Shown piece after piece: positions 11,796-23,362 of a stretch of 64,000 nucleotides of DNA. Position numbers and translations under genes: made by a program. Under the pieces are notes generated by a model. It did not search any database. It was not told the origin of the DNA and saw nothing but the letters and a program-made list of their open reading frames with translations. This DNA comes from Selaginella moellendorffii (taxonomy: Eukaryota > Streptophyta > Lycopodiopsida > Selaginellales > Selaginellaceae). Within the stretch, counting starts at the first letter, position 1, and each line of letters opens with the position of its first letter. The stretch is taken from contig NW_003314382.1 in assembly GCF_000143415.4 (NCBI RefSeq), positions 117,755 through 181,754 on the forward strand, given 5' to 3'.

Positions 11796-14700
11796 ATCAT
11801 CACCAATGATTGTTAAATGCAAAAACCAATATCAACATCGAAGTTAATAAGCCAAAATGCCTTCCCCAACAACTTCTAACAAATGGAACAATGAATATGA
11901 AAACTCAAGGAACTAAAAGCTTGAAGAAGTTTATAGCCAAGTCTTCCTTAATAATGATCACAAGTCTTGCATAACTAATTTCAATGTTAAAGAAGAAATC
12001 ATGGTATAACCCACAACATCCTCCTCAACATATCCATAAGCTAAACTTCATAATGCAAAGCTAATGAAGAGCATAACTGCATCAATCCAAAAGTTAAACA
12101 TAACAAAGCAATGCTCAATAAGTGATCATTAAATGATCCTCCATGAATCCATCTTATAGGAAGACATAACTCATTTCATAACAAGCACAAGAGGAATTAT
12201 TAATGATCAATATATTCTTAACTCAAATCCAATAAGGACTCAAATATTTCAATAACAATCACTAACCCTTCTTCTCGTAAAGCTAACATAGTTCATAATT
12301 AAATCACTTTTCAAGGAAAAGCTCAAAGCTCAACCTTTACTAAACAATCTTGTCTAGAACATATTAACTCAAACTTGCCACTCAGCTAATTTGAACGCCA
12401 ATGTAGTTGCTAACTAGCAAATGCACGAATGCCAATAACATAAAATTATAGCCAAATCATCAACACTATCTTCATCAAGACTAATGAAATTCAATATCAA
12501 TCTTAAAGAGAGACATCTCATTTCACTTGAATCTCAACATCAACAATGTTAATGACAAGGCATCACTTCAATGCCATCAACACCATAACAAAGCTAGATG
12601 AAAGCAAGAGTGAATCACCACTCAAAACTCCTTTAGCAACTAAGCTAACCAAAGTCGAAGATACTTTACTCAATATCCGAGACTAATCCTTCAGCAAAAC
12701 TCAGTTACAGATAACACTTCCTTAAGGAGTGATTCACCACGTCTAAGACTCAATGAAATCTAACACCACAGACTAAACACAATCAAATGATATCGACAAA
12801 GGTAGAGTCAACATGCCAACATGGAAAACCCATGTAAGTTTAACGACATGATCCTCCACAACACTATCTGGTAAAGCAAACCCATCACTGCTAAATCATC
12901 ATCGAGTGAAGTAAGTGTCAATAGTTCTTAGCAAAGTCTACAAGCAATCACTAGTTACAAAGTAGCTAACAATCACTCTTTAATTTGCCTTCACAAGACC
13001 TAAACATTAAACTCTTGCCATCAAGTCATATACTTGTCCAATGTGAACATAATATCCCAGACATGAGATAAAGGTTCATGAACAAGCATAAACTAAATGA
13101 CCACTCGAATCCAACTCAACCGCGATAAGCTCATAGACATGTTTAGTCAATAACTTTGAGCATGCCTTGAAGAGGCTGGCTATGCATAATCAACACTCAA
13201 TCAAAACTAAAGTGAAGACTATGAGATGGAATCATATTGGTACACAACTTCCTCATAGACAAAGTTATAGTATGGGTACCAATATCTCAGCCTCAACAAC
13301 TAAGTTGGACATCACTATCCTTAGCCAAAGCGCAAGGCCATCAAGACCAAGTCAAGATCAATGAGAGCTCACTACTCTCATAGAGTTTAATGAAATGCAA
13401 GGTGCAATTTGCAACCAAGCATAACGCTACAGAAGAAAGGCACAAGGGTCACCCTTCTTAGAAAAGTGCAACAGCCACTTTTCTACACTAACTCTAGATT
13501 CTATCCAACTCAATTGCTTTAACCCCAAAAGTTAGCATCCCTTTTGGGCTGCATCATACAAACTACATATGAAGGTCTAAGCTAACCGAAGTCAACTCCA
13601 ACCCTTGCACTAGTTTGTACTGGCTTACAAAAATGGAATGGTTTTCAGGCAATAGATCAGCCATTGGAAAAGTCTAAGAAAATTTGTGGAAAATTTCCAT
13701 CATAGAGAAAGAATGACTCTTAGTCTAGGAATACAAACTTTCAAGACTCAACCAACTTCCTACTACTTACAACTTCACATAAGTTCATCTCAACATAAAT
13801 TCTCAAGACTTATAATATGCTTAAACATTGAACATCTTTGCCCATTCTTCCGACATCCAACATCGACATTTGCAAAATGCAAAGTGAATATCCAAAGCTT
13901 GATCATGAAAACCACATCTTTGGATATTCACATTGCACTAACACCTTTCTTCAATCACCTTCAAAATCTAATATGAAGCCAAAGCACTAACAAGAAAAAT
14001 GATATGGAGAATCAAGCTCTAAGGAAAAATTCCTTATCACTCTACTATAATGCGACTTCGTGCAAGTAGACTAACTTCACTATCAACCACTTTGGGGTTG
14101 ATCATTGTTTAACCAAGCAACTTCGTAAATACATTGTTCATTATCACGTGGATATAATATTAGTATCACAATGTTTTGATCATCAATTAAACAACACCGC
14201 GAGCAAAGCCTATATCATTACTTCAAAGGTTTATATGAATATCAAATGCCAACTCAATTCGACAAAATGCATGCCACACCCCATCGATAGAGATTTACAA
14301 CACCCAATACCACTAACTTTTGTTCATAACACAGATAAACTTGTGCCACTCTTTCCGACCAAATTCAAAACTAATCTAACACCAAACTACTCAAGGAGCA
14401 ATAGCAAAGTTCCTTGGAAAAGAATTGAGCATTGCAACCCAAGTTTTCCAATAGCAAGCCTAGACAAAATGATATAACACTTCACCACTATCCATCCCAT
14501 GACTCACCACTTGTAAAATTATCATTTCCAATATGCATCAAGGTAGAGACTTTTGATTGCATATTGTGAACATGAGCAATGAGTCACACCTCGTTGCAAA
14601 TCATCTCTCCAAGAAGAGAAGATAATTTACATGTTTGATCCTTCGTCCTTGATAACTCTTTTTTCGGTTTCATCTTTGACCCAACCTTAAACTTACTTTC

Positions 14701-14866
14701 GCACTGCCTTCAATTCAATTCAAGAAAAGTTTATGAGAGAGCACGCCAATAACTACTTGAACCAATAGACTAATCCCTATACACTTATAATCATACCTAA
14801 AAAGGATCCATTAGTGCCGTGCTAAACAGCTACAAACCAACCTATTTGCCACTCATAGCAAACCCA
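11796..14866. repeat. Repeat A, copy 2, and AT-rich flank inside the 12.1-kb block
   Basis: From 13117 to 14866 the sequence follows 1-2000 of the window in order, with scattered substitutions and one 226-bp gap. From 11796 to 13117 it has the same composition and probably corresponds to the part of repeat A that lies left of the window; this cannot be checked here. The repeat ends within ACTCATAGCAAACCCA, directly against an exon of a sugar transporter. No coding potential is visible. Confidence 0.55.
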
Positions 14867-16402
14867 TTGGCTTTTGGATTTGGGATTGGACTGGTGAGCA
14901 AACAAACACAAGTTTTCTGCTGAAGTTTATTCATCTTTCTTTTCTCTCACGCAGGCAATGCATGGAGCACCAATGTACATCTCCGAAACATCACCATCTA
15001 AAGTACGAGGGACACTTGTATCTCTGAAGGAAGCCTTCATAGTTCTTGGCATTTTGGTAAGCAAACCACCACCTTCTTTCGTGTTTTAAGCCACTTTTTG
15101 CAGCTTGGATATCTAGCGGGCAGCGTAGAAATCTCCACTGTCGGAGGCTGGCGATGGATGTACGCATTCGCGGCACCGATCTCGATCATCATGGGAATTG
15201 GGATGTGGTGGCTGCCACCCTCGCCACGATGGCTACTCTTGCGAGTGGTGCAAGGCAAAGGTGACATGAGCGAGCTCACGCGACAGGCTTGCGAGGCTTT
15301 CAAGAGGCTTGGAGGAGGATCAAGCAACATCACCCAAGAGGCTGTGGATTTGCAAGTGGATGAAACTGTCAAGTCGCTGGAGAGCTTGAGCAGGGAATCT
15401 GAGAGCGCGCAGCAAAGCGTCTGGGAGTTGTTCCGAGGAGGCAACTTGAAAACTCTGACGATTGGAACCGGCTTGGTCTTTTTCCAACAGGTTTGTTTTC
15501 TTTGTTCATGCTCGAGCAAAGTTTCATATTTTGTTCTGGTTTCTCTGGGATGTTTCTTTCAGGTGACTGGCGTCCTATACTATGCAGCCACGATCCTCCA
15601 GGTGAGTGGCAGCATGTCCTTTAGTTTTCTTTTTCGTTTTCTGAGTGAAACTTCGATCCAGAGTGCTGGATTTGCTGTCGCAACGGATGCAACACGAGTC
15701 TCGGTTCTACTGGGTGTTTTCAAGGTTTGTTTTTCTCTTATAACTTTTGCCGAAAAACTTCGAATTGTAACAGCTTATTATGACTGGAGTTGCGGTTTTC
15801 AACGTTGATAAACTCGGACGAAGGCCTCTACTAATCGGTGGTGTCAGCGGCATTGTAAAGTTTCTCGCTTTTCTCTACCTCTCCGTGAAGATCTAACACG
15901 AAAATCCCGCAGGTTGTGAGCTTGTTCATGCTGGCGGCTTTCTTTGTCTTCGGAAAGGGCCTCTCGTTTCTCGCAGTCATTGCGTTGCTTCTCTACGTTG
16001 GTTGCTACCAGGTAAATCCCCTGTGCATCTTGTGATCATGCGCTTCATCTAACTTCTTGGAGCAAACAGATATCATTTGGCCCGATTTCATGGCTCATGA
16101 TCTCGGAGATTTTCCCACTTAGAACACGGGGTCGAGCTCTCAGCATCTCGACTCTTGTCAACTTCGCAGCCAATGCTTTAGTCGCACTGGCATACTCACC
16201 ACTACAGGTAAAGAGTATTCTTTCTCGAAAGAAATAACCAATCAATCAAACCACGCAGGAACTTTTGGGAGCGCCTCTGACTTTCGTGGGATTTGGAGTG
16301 ATTGGAATCGTGGCGCTCGTCTTCATTGTTTCCACGGTCCCAGAGACAAAGGGACTAAGCCTGGAAGAGATAGAACAGCAGCTCTTCGCGAGTAAGCAGT
16401 GA
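14867..16402 (+). pseudogene. 5'-truncated sugar transporter (D-xylose-proton symporter-like, MFS)
   Basis: Nine or ten short exons can be followed: 14867-14893, 14955-15056, 15104-15490, 15563-15601, 15662-15724, 15774-15854, 15913-16011, 16070-16207 and 16259-16402, each with GT...AG borders. They encode the C-terminal two thirds of a major-facilitator sugar porter. Recognisable words are APMYISET, the loop motif SPRWLL, FFQQ, DKLGRRPLLIGG, the late loop PLRTRGRA and the C-terminal PETKGLSLEEIE. The order and wording match plant plastid/vacuolar-type D-xylose-proton symporter-like transporters (family knowledge). The N-terminal helices are missing because repeat A replaces everything upstream of 14867. 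The exon after FFQQ reads VTG then VLYY and lacks about three residues usually present in this sugar-binding motif. Both facts argue for a pseudogene or gene fragment. Confidence 0.75.
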
Positions 16403-16523
16403 GTGATATAATGTCATCTGAAAGTATACAATCTAACTTTTCCATCTTTTGTTTTGATGGAAAGCTTGTAAACAAGAAGCTCTGTGCAGTGATCCTTTGA
16501 GACAGATATTTACACTTCCATCG

Positions 16524-18092
16524 CTAGAACCTTCCTCCAAAAACTAATCCCAAAAAACTAGAAAAGAGATATGGGCTGACCTTGAATTTTTCGCGTTTGT
16601 TTTCTTGGAGCTCGTGTACGTGATCTTCATGCTCTTCGTTTTCACTGTGCTCCAAGTTTGGTGCCGCTGGATCAGCAACACTCTCTTCTCCCTGGCACAC
16701 ATCACACGCATCGATTCAATCCAAAAACTTGACTGCAAAGTTATCCCACCTTGTTCCTGTTGCCATCCCACGTAAAGGCAAACTCGTCCTCTTTTTCAGC
16801 AGCAGCAGCAATATCTTGCAGAACATCTTCCCAAAGGTTCTCGTACTCCAAATCTGCAAACGGAAAACTCAGTCGAAGAATGCAACGAGCTAAAACAGAT
16901 TCACCTCTGTCTTGTTGGAGGCTGACTTGCGATAAACGCCGCGGATTTTGACGTCCTTCTCTGTTGTACTTGTTCTTGATCTGTCTGCGTGACTTGCCAG
17001 GTATTAGCCGCTGGACGAGATCAAAATCAGTCCCAAACTGCTCAACAGCCAGCAAGAAAAATAACTTAATAAGAAAGGAAAAACCTCGGAGGCTCCTTAC
17101 CTTGTAGAAGAGTTCCGTCTCTTCAGGTCTCCATCTCTCGTTGGCTGCGGTGCTGGTTCGGTAGTTCACCTTCCTGTGCGTTTCGTCTATGCGCCTGTAA
17201 GTCGCAGGGTCCTCCTCATTCAAGGCCCTGGCATCTAGATCGATGGCAATGCTCCCATTGATGATCCGCACTTGTGGAGCAACGTTTACTCTGTACAATC
17301 CAAGAAAACAATCTTATCGATACACAAGAGCATCGTATGTCTCAGCTACTTACTCCTGTATTCTCGTGACAGGAATACTCTCTTCCGGCTTTTGAACTTT
17401 TTCTTTTCCTCCTGAACAGAACCAAGATCACAGTAAGAAAGTTTTCAGAAACTAGAGCTACAAAGTGTCTTACTTTCTTCATCCTCTTCCTTTGCTTCGG
17501 TGAGTTTGATGAAATCTCTCAAGGACGCCTCTTTGATTAATGTCGGCAAGTCGATACTCACAGCTGGATGCACAATCAAAACCACGTCAAAAGGAAACGT
17601 AAGAGTTTTCTACCTGGCTCTTGTTTCTTGCGTGAAACCGACCGCTTGTTTCTCTTTGCCTTTGAACACTCGCTGGTACAAGTTTCAGTGCGCTAAAACA
17701 CAAGAGGAGAGGAAAAGTAAAACAAGAAACAAGAAGAAGAAGACGTACCGATGATGGCATAACCAGATCTGGCACTGGAGCCGGCGGTGCCAAAGTTGGC
17801 ACAGAGTCACTTGGTGCTTCTTGCAGAGATAGAGGTTCTTCGCACTGATGATCGACTATTGCATCCAATTCCACCTCGCTCAAAGTTTCGAGAGGGATTT
17901 CTGGATCTTTCTTCTCGGGCACTCTCTCCTCTTGAGCTGGCGTTTTGATTTCGCATTCTCTACGAGGTCGGAGCTTCACTTTTGGATGAAAGGCGGAAGC
18001 GCGACTAGCTACAAAAAATAGTCATTCTCCCGTGAAGACCTAGCGCAGCGCTACATACCATTGCCGCGCCCGCCTCGAGCGCTTGCCAGCAT
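16524..18092 (-). CDS. BDP1: TFIIIB subunit B'' (BDP1-like) with MYB/SANT domain
   Basis: BDP1 joins TBP and BRF in TFIIIB, which places RNA polymerase III on tRNA and 5S genes. Starting from ATG at 18092-18090 (MLASARGGRG) about eight exons with 50-60 bp introns can be followed. They comprise an acidic/basic N-terminal part (PKVKLRPRRE), a Lys/Arg-rich stretch (KAKRNKRSVSRKK), then VTRIQ and VNVAPQVRI. The diagnostic extended SANT domain follows: ERWRPEETELFYK, FGTDFDLVQRLIPGKSR and QIKNKYNREGRQNPRR. An acidic tail follows. The FGTDF...IPGKSR...IKNKYNRE wording is typical of BDP1 rather than ordinary MYB factors. Exon borders around the SANT domain (17040-17100) are less certain. The gene is divergent from the oxidase gene at 18400. 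Two telo-box-type AACCCTA words lie just upstream. Confidence 0.8.
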
Positions 18093-18399
18093 TGCGCCCA
18101 AGAACCCTAAACCCTAGAAGAGGCGGGAACTGAATCCTATGTGGCAACAAAACATGTCAAATAATAAACTGTCTAATAACGTGGGATATTAAATTAGATT
18201 GAGCCAACACACGCGGTGTGAACTCCATTTTCCTGCTTGGTGAGATCTCCTCCGCTTTGATAACCTTTGACTTTAAGCATCAATCATGCTATTTCCTATT
18301 AGTTTTCAACCTCTTCTCGCGGCTTGGAGCAGCAGAGCACTTTCGAAAACTCTATAGATGTTCTTCGCGCTCATCAGATAGATTCCACAACGAACGGGA
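18093..18399. promoter_or_regulatory. Divergent promoter region with telo-boxes
   Basis: About 307 bp separate the BDP1-like start (minus) from the oxidase start (plus). AACCCTAAACCCTAG at 18103-18117 is a doubled telo-box, common close to the transcription start of plant housekeeping and translation-related genes, and it is 11 bp from the BDP1 ATG. Confidence 0.5.
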
Positions 18400-20323
18400 A
18401 TGTTGCTGGCGCTTGCTCTTGCTATCCCGCTGCTGCTGCTGGCGGACGCGTTTCCTCCGGATCCAGCTTTTTGCGACGACTCTGGAGATTGTTTCATCAC
18501 CAATGCGTATGGGACATGGAACGACAGGTAGATTCATCACCTCTCCAGAGAAAACAATTCTTCTCATGATCGATTCGATCCAAAAGGTTTGCAGAGTTTC
18601 TCAGATCGTGTATCCATCCAACGAGGAGGAGCTCCTGGAAGCCGTGGGCTATGGAGCCAAGAACAAGCTCAAGATGAAAGCCGTGACCAAGTCTAGTCAC
18701 AGCCTTCCTCCACTGGCATGCCCAGGAGATGGCGCCGCCGCTGGCCTCCTCGCCATTAGCACCGCCAACTACAGCCGCGGGATTGCCGTGGACGTGGCGT
18801 CCAAGGCGGTGGAAGTGGATGGCGGCGCGCAGCTCCAGGCGGTGCTCGACGAGGCCGCGCGGCATGGCCTGGCACTGGCGGCGTCTCCCTATTGGAATAG
18901 CCTCTCCGTCGCTGGAATCCTCAGCACTGGATCCCATGGGAGCTCCTGGCGTGGCAAAGGAGGAGCTCTCCATGATCACGTCCTCAAGCTTCGCATGGTG
19001 GTACCGTCCGGGAAGAATTCCTCCTCTTCTTCCTCACACAACGAATTTGCGAAGATCGTCACTCTCACCCCCGGCGATGGCGATCTCTTCTACGCCGCGA
19101 TCGTCTCACTTGGAACGATGGGAGTCATCTCAAAGGTCTTTTCGCACTCGAGCTCTCGATTTTCTTCTTGATCTGGCACTGGCATCTTCGCGATCGATCA
19201 ATTCTATCCATTATAGGTGACGCTGGAGCTGGAGCCCATGTTTAAGCGATCGATCACCAACGTGAGAACCTCCGACGTGGGCCTGGAAGACAAGATCGTG
19301 GCGTTTGGGAACGAGCACAAATTCGGCGACGTGATCTGGTACCCGTCCAAGCGAGAGGCCGTCTACCGGATCGACGATCGCGTCCTTGTCGACATACCCG
19401 GCGATGGAGTCAATGATTTCATCGGCTTCCAGCCCACATTGGCGCCTGCCATCGTCGCCCAAAGAGCTCTCGGTAAGAACCTTAGCCAGGATTCCTGAAA
19501 CTAATGCTTATCGATCCCGACAGAGGAGACGCTGGAGGCGACGCGATCCTCCATTGGCAAGTGCAGCGCATCACAGACACAAGTATCGCTACTCCAAAGC
19601 CTGGGCTACGGCCTCAAGAACACACGTAGCCTAGGGCTCTTCACGGGCTACCCAGTGGTGGGATTCCAGCACAAAATCCAGACCGCCGGTGGCTGCCAAG
19701 ATTCCGCGTCGAGGCTGCTCATCTGTGGCTGGGATTCCGCCAAGAATGCGCTCTTCTACCTCGAATCAGGCATCAGAATCCCAGCCCAGAGCATCGCGGC
19801 CTTCATCGCGGACGTGAAGCATCTGAGAGATTCCCACCCAGATGCCGGGGCCTTGTGCGGGATCGACCTCTACACTGGTGTCGTTTTGCGCTACGTGGCC
19901 GCATCGCGGGCGTTGCTCGGCAAGCCATTCGACGGGGTGGATGTGGGACTTACGTACTACCGGTCACGAAATGGGAGTGTCCCGCGGCTCAACATGGACC
20001 TGTGGCAAGAGGTGGAACAGAAGGCCATTTCTAAGTACGGAGGCGTTCCTCACTGGGGGAAAAACACACCGGTCACCTTCTCGAATCTTGGGACTGGCAG
20101 CTCTCCAGTGCTGGAGAGATTTGTGGGAGCGATGAGGAGCAGCACCTGGAGCGATCGACTTCTTGGCATCCAAGCTTTTGGAACTGTAATGGCAGCTGGG
20201 TGTGCATTAGAGGGTTTGTGCATTTGTGCAAGGGATGAGCACTGCGCACCAGAAAAAAGTTATTACTGTCGGCCAGGGAGAGTTTTCACAGCTGCTAGGG
20301 TGTGCAGATATGAAAATGCTTGA
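18400..20323 (+). CDS. L-gulonolactone oxidase-like FAD-linked oxidase, secreted
   Basis: Four exons: 18400-18527, 18595-19135, 19217-19472 and 19524-20323. ATG at 18400 opens a signal peptide (MLLALALAIPLLLLADA), then CDDSGDCFITNAYGTW. The FAD-binding PCMH-type region follows, with IVYPSNEEEL, ISTANYSRG, LAASPYWNSLSVAG and the conserved TGSHGSSW. The second exon junction carries VTLELEPMFKRSI. The C-terminal ALO-type domain contains DVIWYPS, YRIDDRV, FTGYPVVGFQ, ALCGIDLYTGVVLRY and KYGGVPHWGKN. It ends in a Cys-rich tail (CALEGLCICARDEHC). This architecture is that of plant GULLO proteins, proposed to act in aldonolactone oxidation and ascorbate formation in the apoplast or secretory pathway. 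The gene is intact as far as I can tell, although it lies inside the block that interrupts chromovirus E. Confidence 0.85.
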
Positions 20324-21156
20324 TTACACCAAGGACTGATCAAACAGAAGTATAGCAATTTTGTTGTTGAGTAGTAATTAATATTTTAAACATTATGGTT
20401 TATATAGCCCATTAGCATAGCAATGAATATGTGCCTATATTATATGTTATATATTTACATATGTGTGGATTTAGTTTTTTCATTTTGAGTTGCATGCAAA
20501 AATATTATGCACACAACACTATATAACCAATCGAAATGTGATTGTATATATAATATTTTTTTCATAGAATATGCCATGTATGGATGGGGCATAATATTTC
20601 AGATTGTCACGCAAAACTAATATCACATCATCTCATACAACATGAATTTAGTGATTTTTTTTTTCCTTCTCAATTTTATATTATTGAGTGCAAATTTCTG
20701 ATCTCTTAATTGTGACCATCTTTCTTGTAATTATACTTTATTTCTTATGGCTTAGAAGTGTATTTCAATTGCAGTTAAAACCACCGTGCTTTAACTGCTC
20801 TTGCAAGTGCCTCACATTTCTTGTGGCTTATTTGTGGTCTATCACATTAATTTAGGTTAGTACAAAGGTGAACACAATCAATTGGAGAGCAAAGGTGAGA
20901 ACAAAGCTTTTCTTTGGGTTCTTAGAGTGTTGAGTATGGTAGTGCTTTTAACAAACAAGTGGATCATGTTATAGTTGCAATTCTATTGATTTCTTGTGTT
21001 CTTAATCATATGTATAGCTTTTTGGAATTGTAGTGGTTTATTTCATTTAATACATTACAAAGCAATAATGTAAGCCTTTTTTTCTTGGATTTTTGCTTCT
21101 TCATTTATGATTTATGGTTGTTTCAGTGATTGTGTTGGGTTTATAATGTAACATTT
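20324..21156. other. AT-rich intergenic sequence, nothing recognised
   Basis: The 3' flank of the oxidase gene is AT-rich with poly-T runs. I see no coding frame, tandem array or terminal repeat before the foldback element at 21157. Confidence 0.4.
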
Positions 21157-21353
21157 ACTAATAACACTTTATTGCACTTCAGCACCACTTGGCTTGTTTG
21201 GATTTTTATTTTTATTATATTTTTATGATATATTTGATAGTTATAATTTTATACACACACAAATAAATAATAAATATTTATTTATTTATTTATGTGTGTG
21301 TGTATATCTATAATAAGCCAACTGGTGCTAAAGTGCAATAAAGTATTATTAGT
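21157..21353. repeat. Foldback (MITE-like) inverted repeat
   Basis: The left arm begins ACTAATAACACTTTATTGCA and the right arm ends TGCAATAAAGTATTATTAGT. The arms also share GCACTTCAGCACCA / TGGTGCTAAAGTGC and ACACACAAATAAATA / ATTTATGTGTGTG. It is nearly a full palindrome of about 197 bp. The right half alone recurs at 23362-23436. Confidence 0.7.
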
Positions 21354-21502
21354 ACTTCATTTTCTCTAACTTTATTCTCTAGATATTATTATATCCACCA
21401 TAGTAAAACAGATATAACAACTGTTAAAGTTTTAATTTTAAATTTTTTATTTAAAAATAATTATAAATAATAATACCTAATCATAAATTAATATCTATAA
21501 TC

Positions 21503-21835
21503 ATGAATTATTATTTATTAGTTTTAGTTATATTAAAGTTTACAATTGGTATATTATCTGATGAGCCATGTGGTGGATGGATTAATACTTGTAAAATTCT
21601 AACACTTGAGCCTTTCTACTTAAGTGTTAGTGTAAGTTGTAAAAAAATTGATAAATCTTGGCATCCATCCATTTTTGTAATTGGTCTTTGTAGTTATGAA
21701 ATTTTATATTGTAATTTGTATCCAGAAAGGAAAGAAAATAATTTAATTTGTCATGATTCTCAAGGACAGGAACTTAACCTTAATAAACTTGCAGGAAATA
21801 ATGATGGGCATGTTATTTGTTGCTCACCTCCATAA
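21503..21835 (+). CDS. Small secreted Cys-rich protein, copy 1 (possible CVNH-like fold)
   Basis: The frame encodes 110 residues: a hydrophobic N-terminus (MNYYLLVLVILKFTIGILS, a likely signal peptide) then a domain with eight cysteines (CGG, NTC, SC, LC, YC, IC and a final CC). The spacing W..TC..L.L....L...C......SW..S......C, ending in N.L.C, resembles a single cyanovirin-N homology repeat. I offer that only as a pattern likeness. It is AT-rich and intronless. An almost identical second copy begins at 23586, together with about 230 bp of shared upstream sequence, so the promoter was duplicated too. Whether it is expressed cannot be seen. Confidence 0.45.
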   Translation: MNYYLLVLVILKFTIGILSDEPCGGWINTCKILTLEPFYLSVSVSCKKIDKSWHPSIFVIGLCSYEILYCNLYPERKENNLICHDSQGQELNLNKLAGNNDGHVICCSPP

Positions 21836-22150
21836 CAAGAGCCAACATTATTTTCTCCATAATATTTAGTATTTTTATTTATTTATAATTATTTTATAAG
21901 ATTATTTTTACATTTACTAATTTTAAATAATTTTATATCTATATAAGGTTTTAAAATAATTATATATATTACAAATGTTTATATTTTTTATAATAGTTTC
22001 TAGTATGGTAAGCAGTTTGTGATGATAGTTTTTAGGAAGAGGTACACCTCCCAAAAAGGGAAGTACTTGTAGTTTGGCAAAAAATTATACAAACCTATAA
22101 AATTTATAAAATATAAACACATATGTGGTTGAATTGTTATAACACATATG
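21836..22150. other. AT-rich 3' flank
   Basis: Low-complexity AT-rich sequence between the small gene and the TA microsatellite. No feature recognised. Confidence 0.35.

Positions 22151-22154
<4 letters not shown>

Positions 22155-22243
<89 letters not shown>
22155..22243. repeat. (TA)n microsatellite
   Basis: An uninterrupted TA dinucleotide array of about 44 units. It is preceded by TATGTATGTA and produces spurious Tyr-Ile reading frames on both strands. Confidence 0.95.
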
Positions 22244-22245
<2 letters not shown>

Positions 22246-23148
22246 TATTAATTCCCCAAGCAATAGTGTATCAGAGGCTAGAATTTTTCTTTTTAAACAA
22301 ATCTTTCAAACTTAATTTTGTGATGGGAAGGAGGTAAGAAATATTTTTTCTCTATAATTTTTCAATTTTTTACTTTTAAATGTTATTTATGATGTCCACA
22401 ATCATATCCTCTAAAATGATCTAGCTTGGGACATATACAAACTTTTATTTTACATCATACTTTCTAAATGCCATAGCAGCTTTGCTTATGAAAAATAGAA
22501 TAAAGTTTAAAATCTTCCTCTAAATAAACTTCTTTCAAATACAAATCTTTTTATTGTAACTCCATTAGAAGTCATCTCATATTTATCTAGTTTTTTCTTC
22601 TGCACTTAATGCAAAACTACAAGATAAGATATTGCATGATGCTACCAATTGCAATTCCTCTCACTAGACTGATCTTGTGTACTCTCTTCCAATGGTATGC
22701 ATTTGATAATCTTGCCACCCAAGCTGTATCATCACTTTCTCATTTTAATAAATGGTTTCCACTTTTTCCTTCCTTTGATCAATTTAGGCTTTATATACAT
22801 TACTTGTTTCATGTGTGTTTCTTATGCTCTTGGAATGTTGAATATATTGATGGATAGAGTGATCAATCAAATTTGTTATTATCAAGATGATATGAATGAG
22901 GTTGTTGGAGAGATGGGGGAGAAGTTGAGTATGATATGGTGTGGATTCATGAGCACATCAAACCCCTAATAGGATTATTTAGATACATGATTATTCTAAT
23001 TTTATATCAATTGTTACTAAAATATCCAAGCATATTTTAGATATATCTATTACCATCAATTAATAAATTATAAAATAATAAATGTATTCCTCTTATCTAT
23101 ATAGAATAATATTTAAGCATGTTTAATGAGGTGAGAATATTACTTATG
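22244..23148. other. AT-rich sequence, nothing recognised
   Basis: About 900 bp between the microsatellite and an LTR fragment. Short overlapping frames near 22609-22969 have no domain character. Probably decayed repeat. Confidence 0.35.
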
Positions 23149-23362
23149 TGAGGGCCAAGTGTACGACTACGATGCTATATATTAATATTAGCGTAGTGGG
23201 ATTTTGGTAACCGTCGGATTGGTTTCAATCTGGACCATTCGCTCTTGTATATAAGCTAGGGTTTTTGGGCTAATTGATATGCACATTTCTTGTATTCCCT
23301 TTCCATATTCCAAGCACTCACATTAGTGGAAGTGAGAGGCATCTTTGATTGTCCCTAGGGAA
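23149..23362 (+). mobile_element. LTR fragment, family B, copy 2 (possibly solo)
   Basis: It runs from TGAGGGCCAAGTG to TTGTCCCTAGGGAAA and aligns along its length with 4863-5093. It contains a TATATAAGC word, a likely LTR promoter TATA. No internal region follows. Instead the second copy of the small-protein segment begins immediately, so it is a solo LTR or a recombined end. Confidence 0.55.

Noticed and set aside
22000-22337. Tyr-Ile repeat open frames
   Set aside because: Direct translation of the TA microsatellite.
22609-22969. Overlapping ~85-codon frames
   Set aside because: AT-rich composition and no recognisable domain or neighbours.
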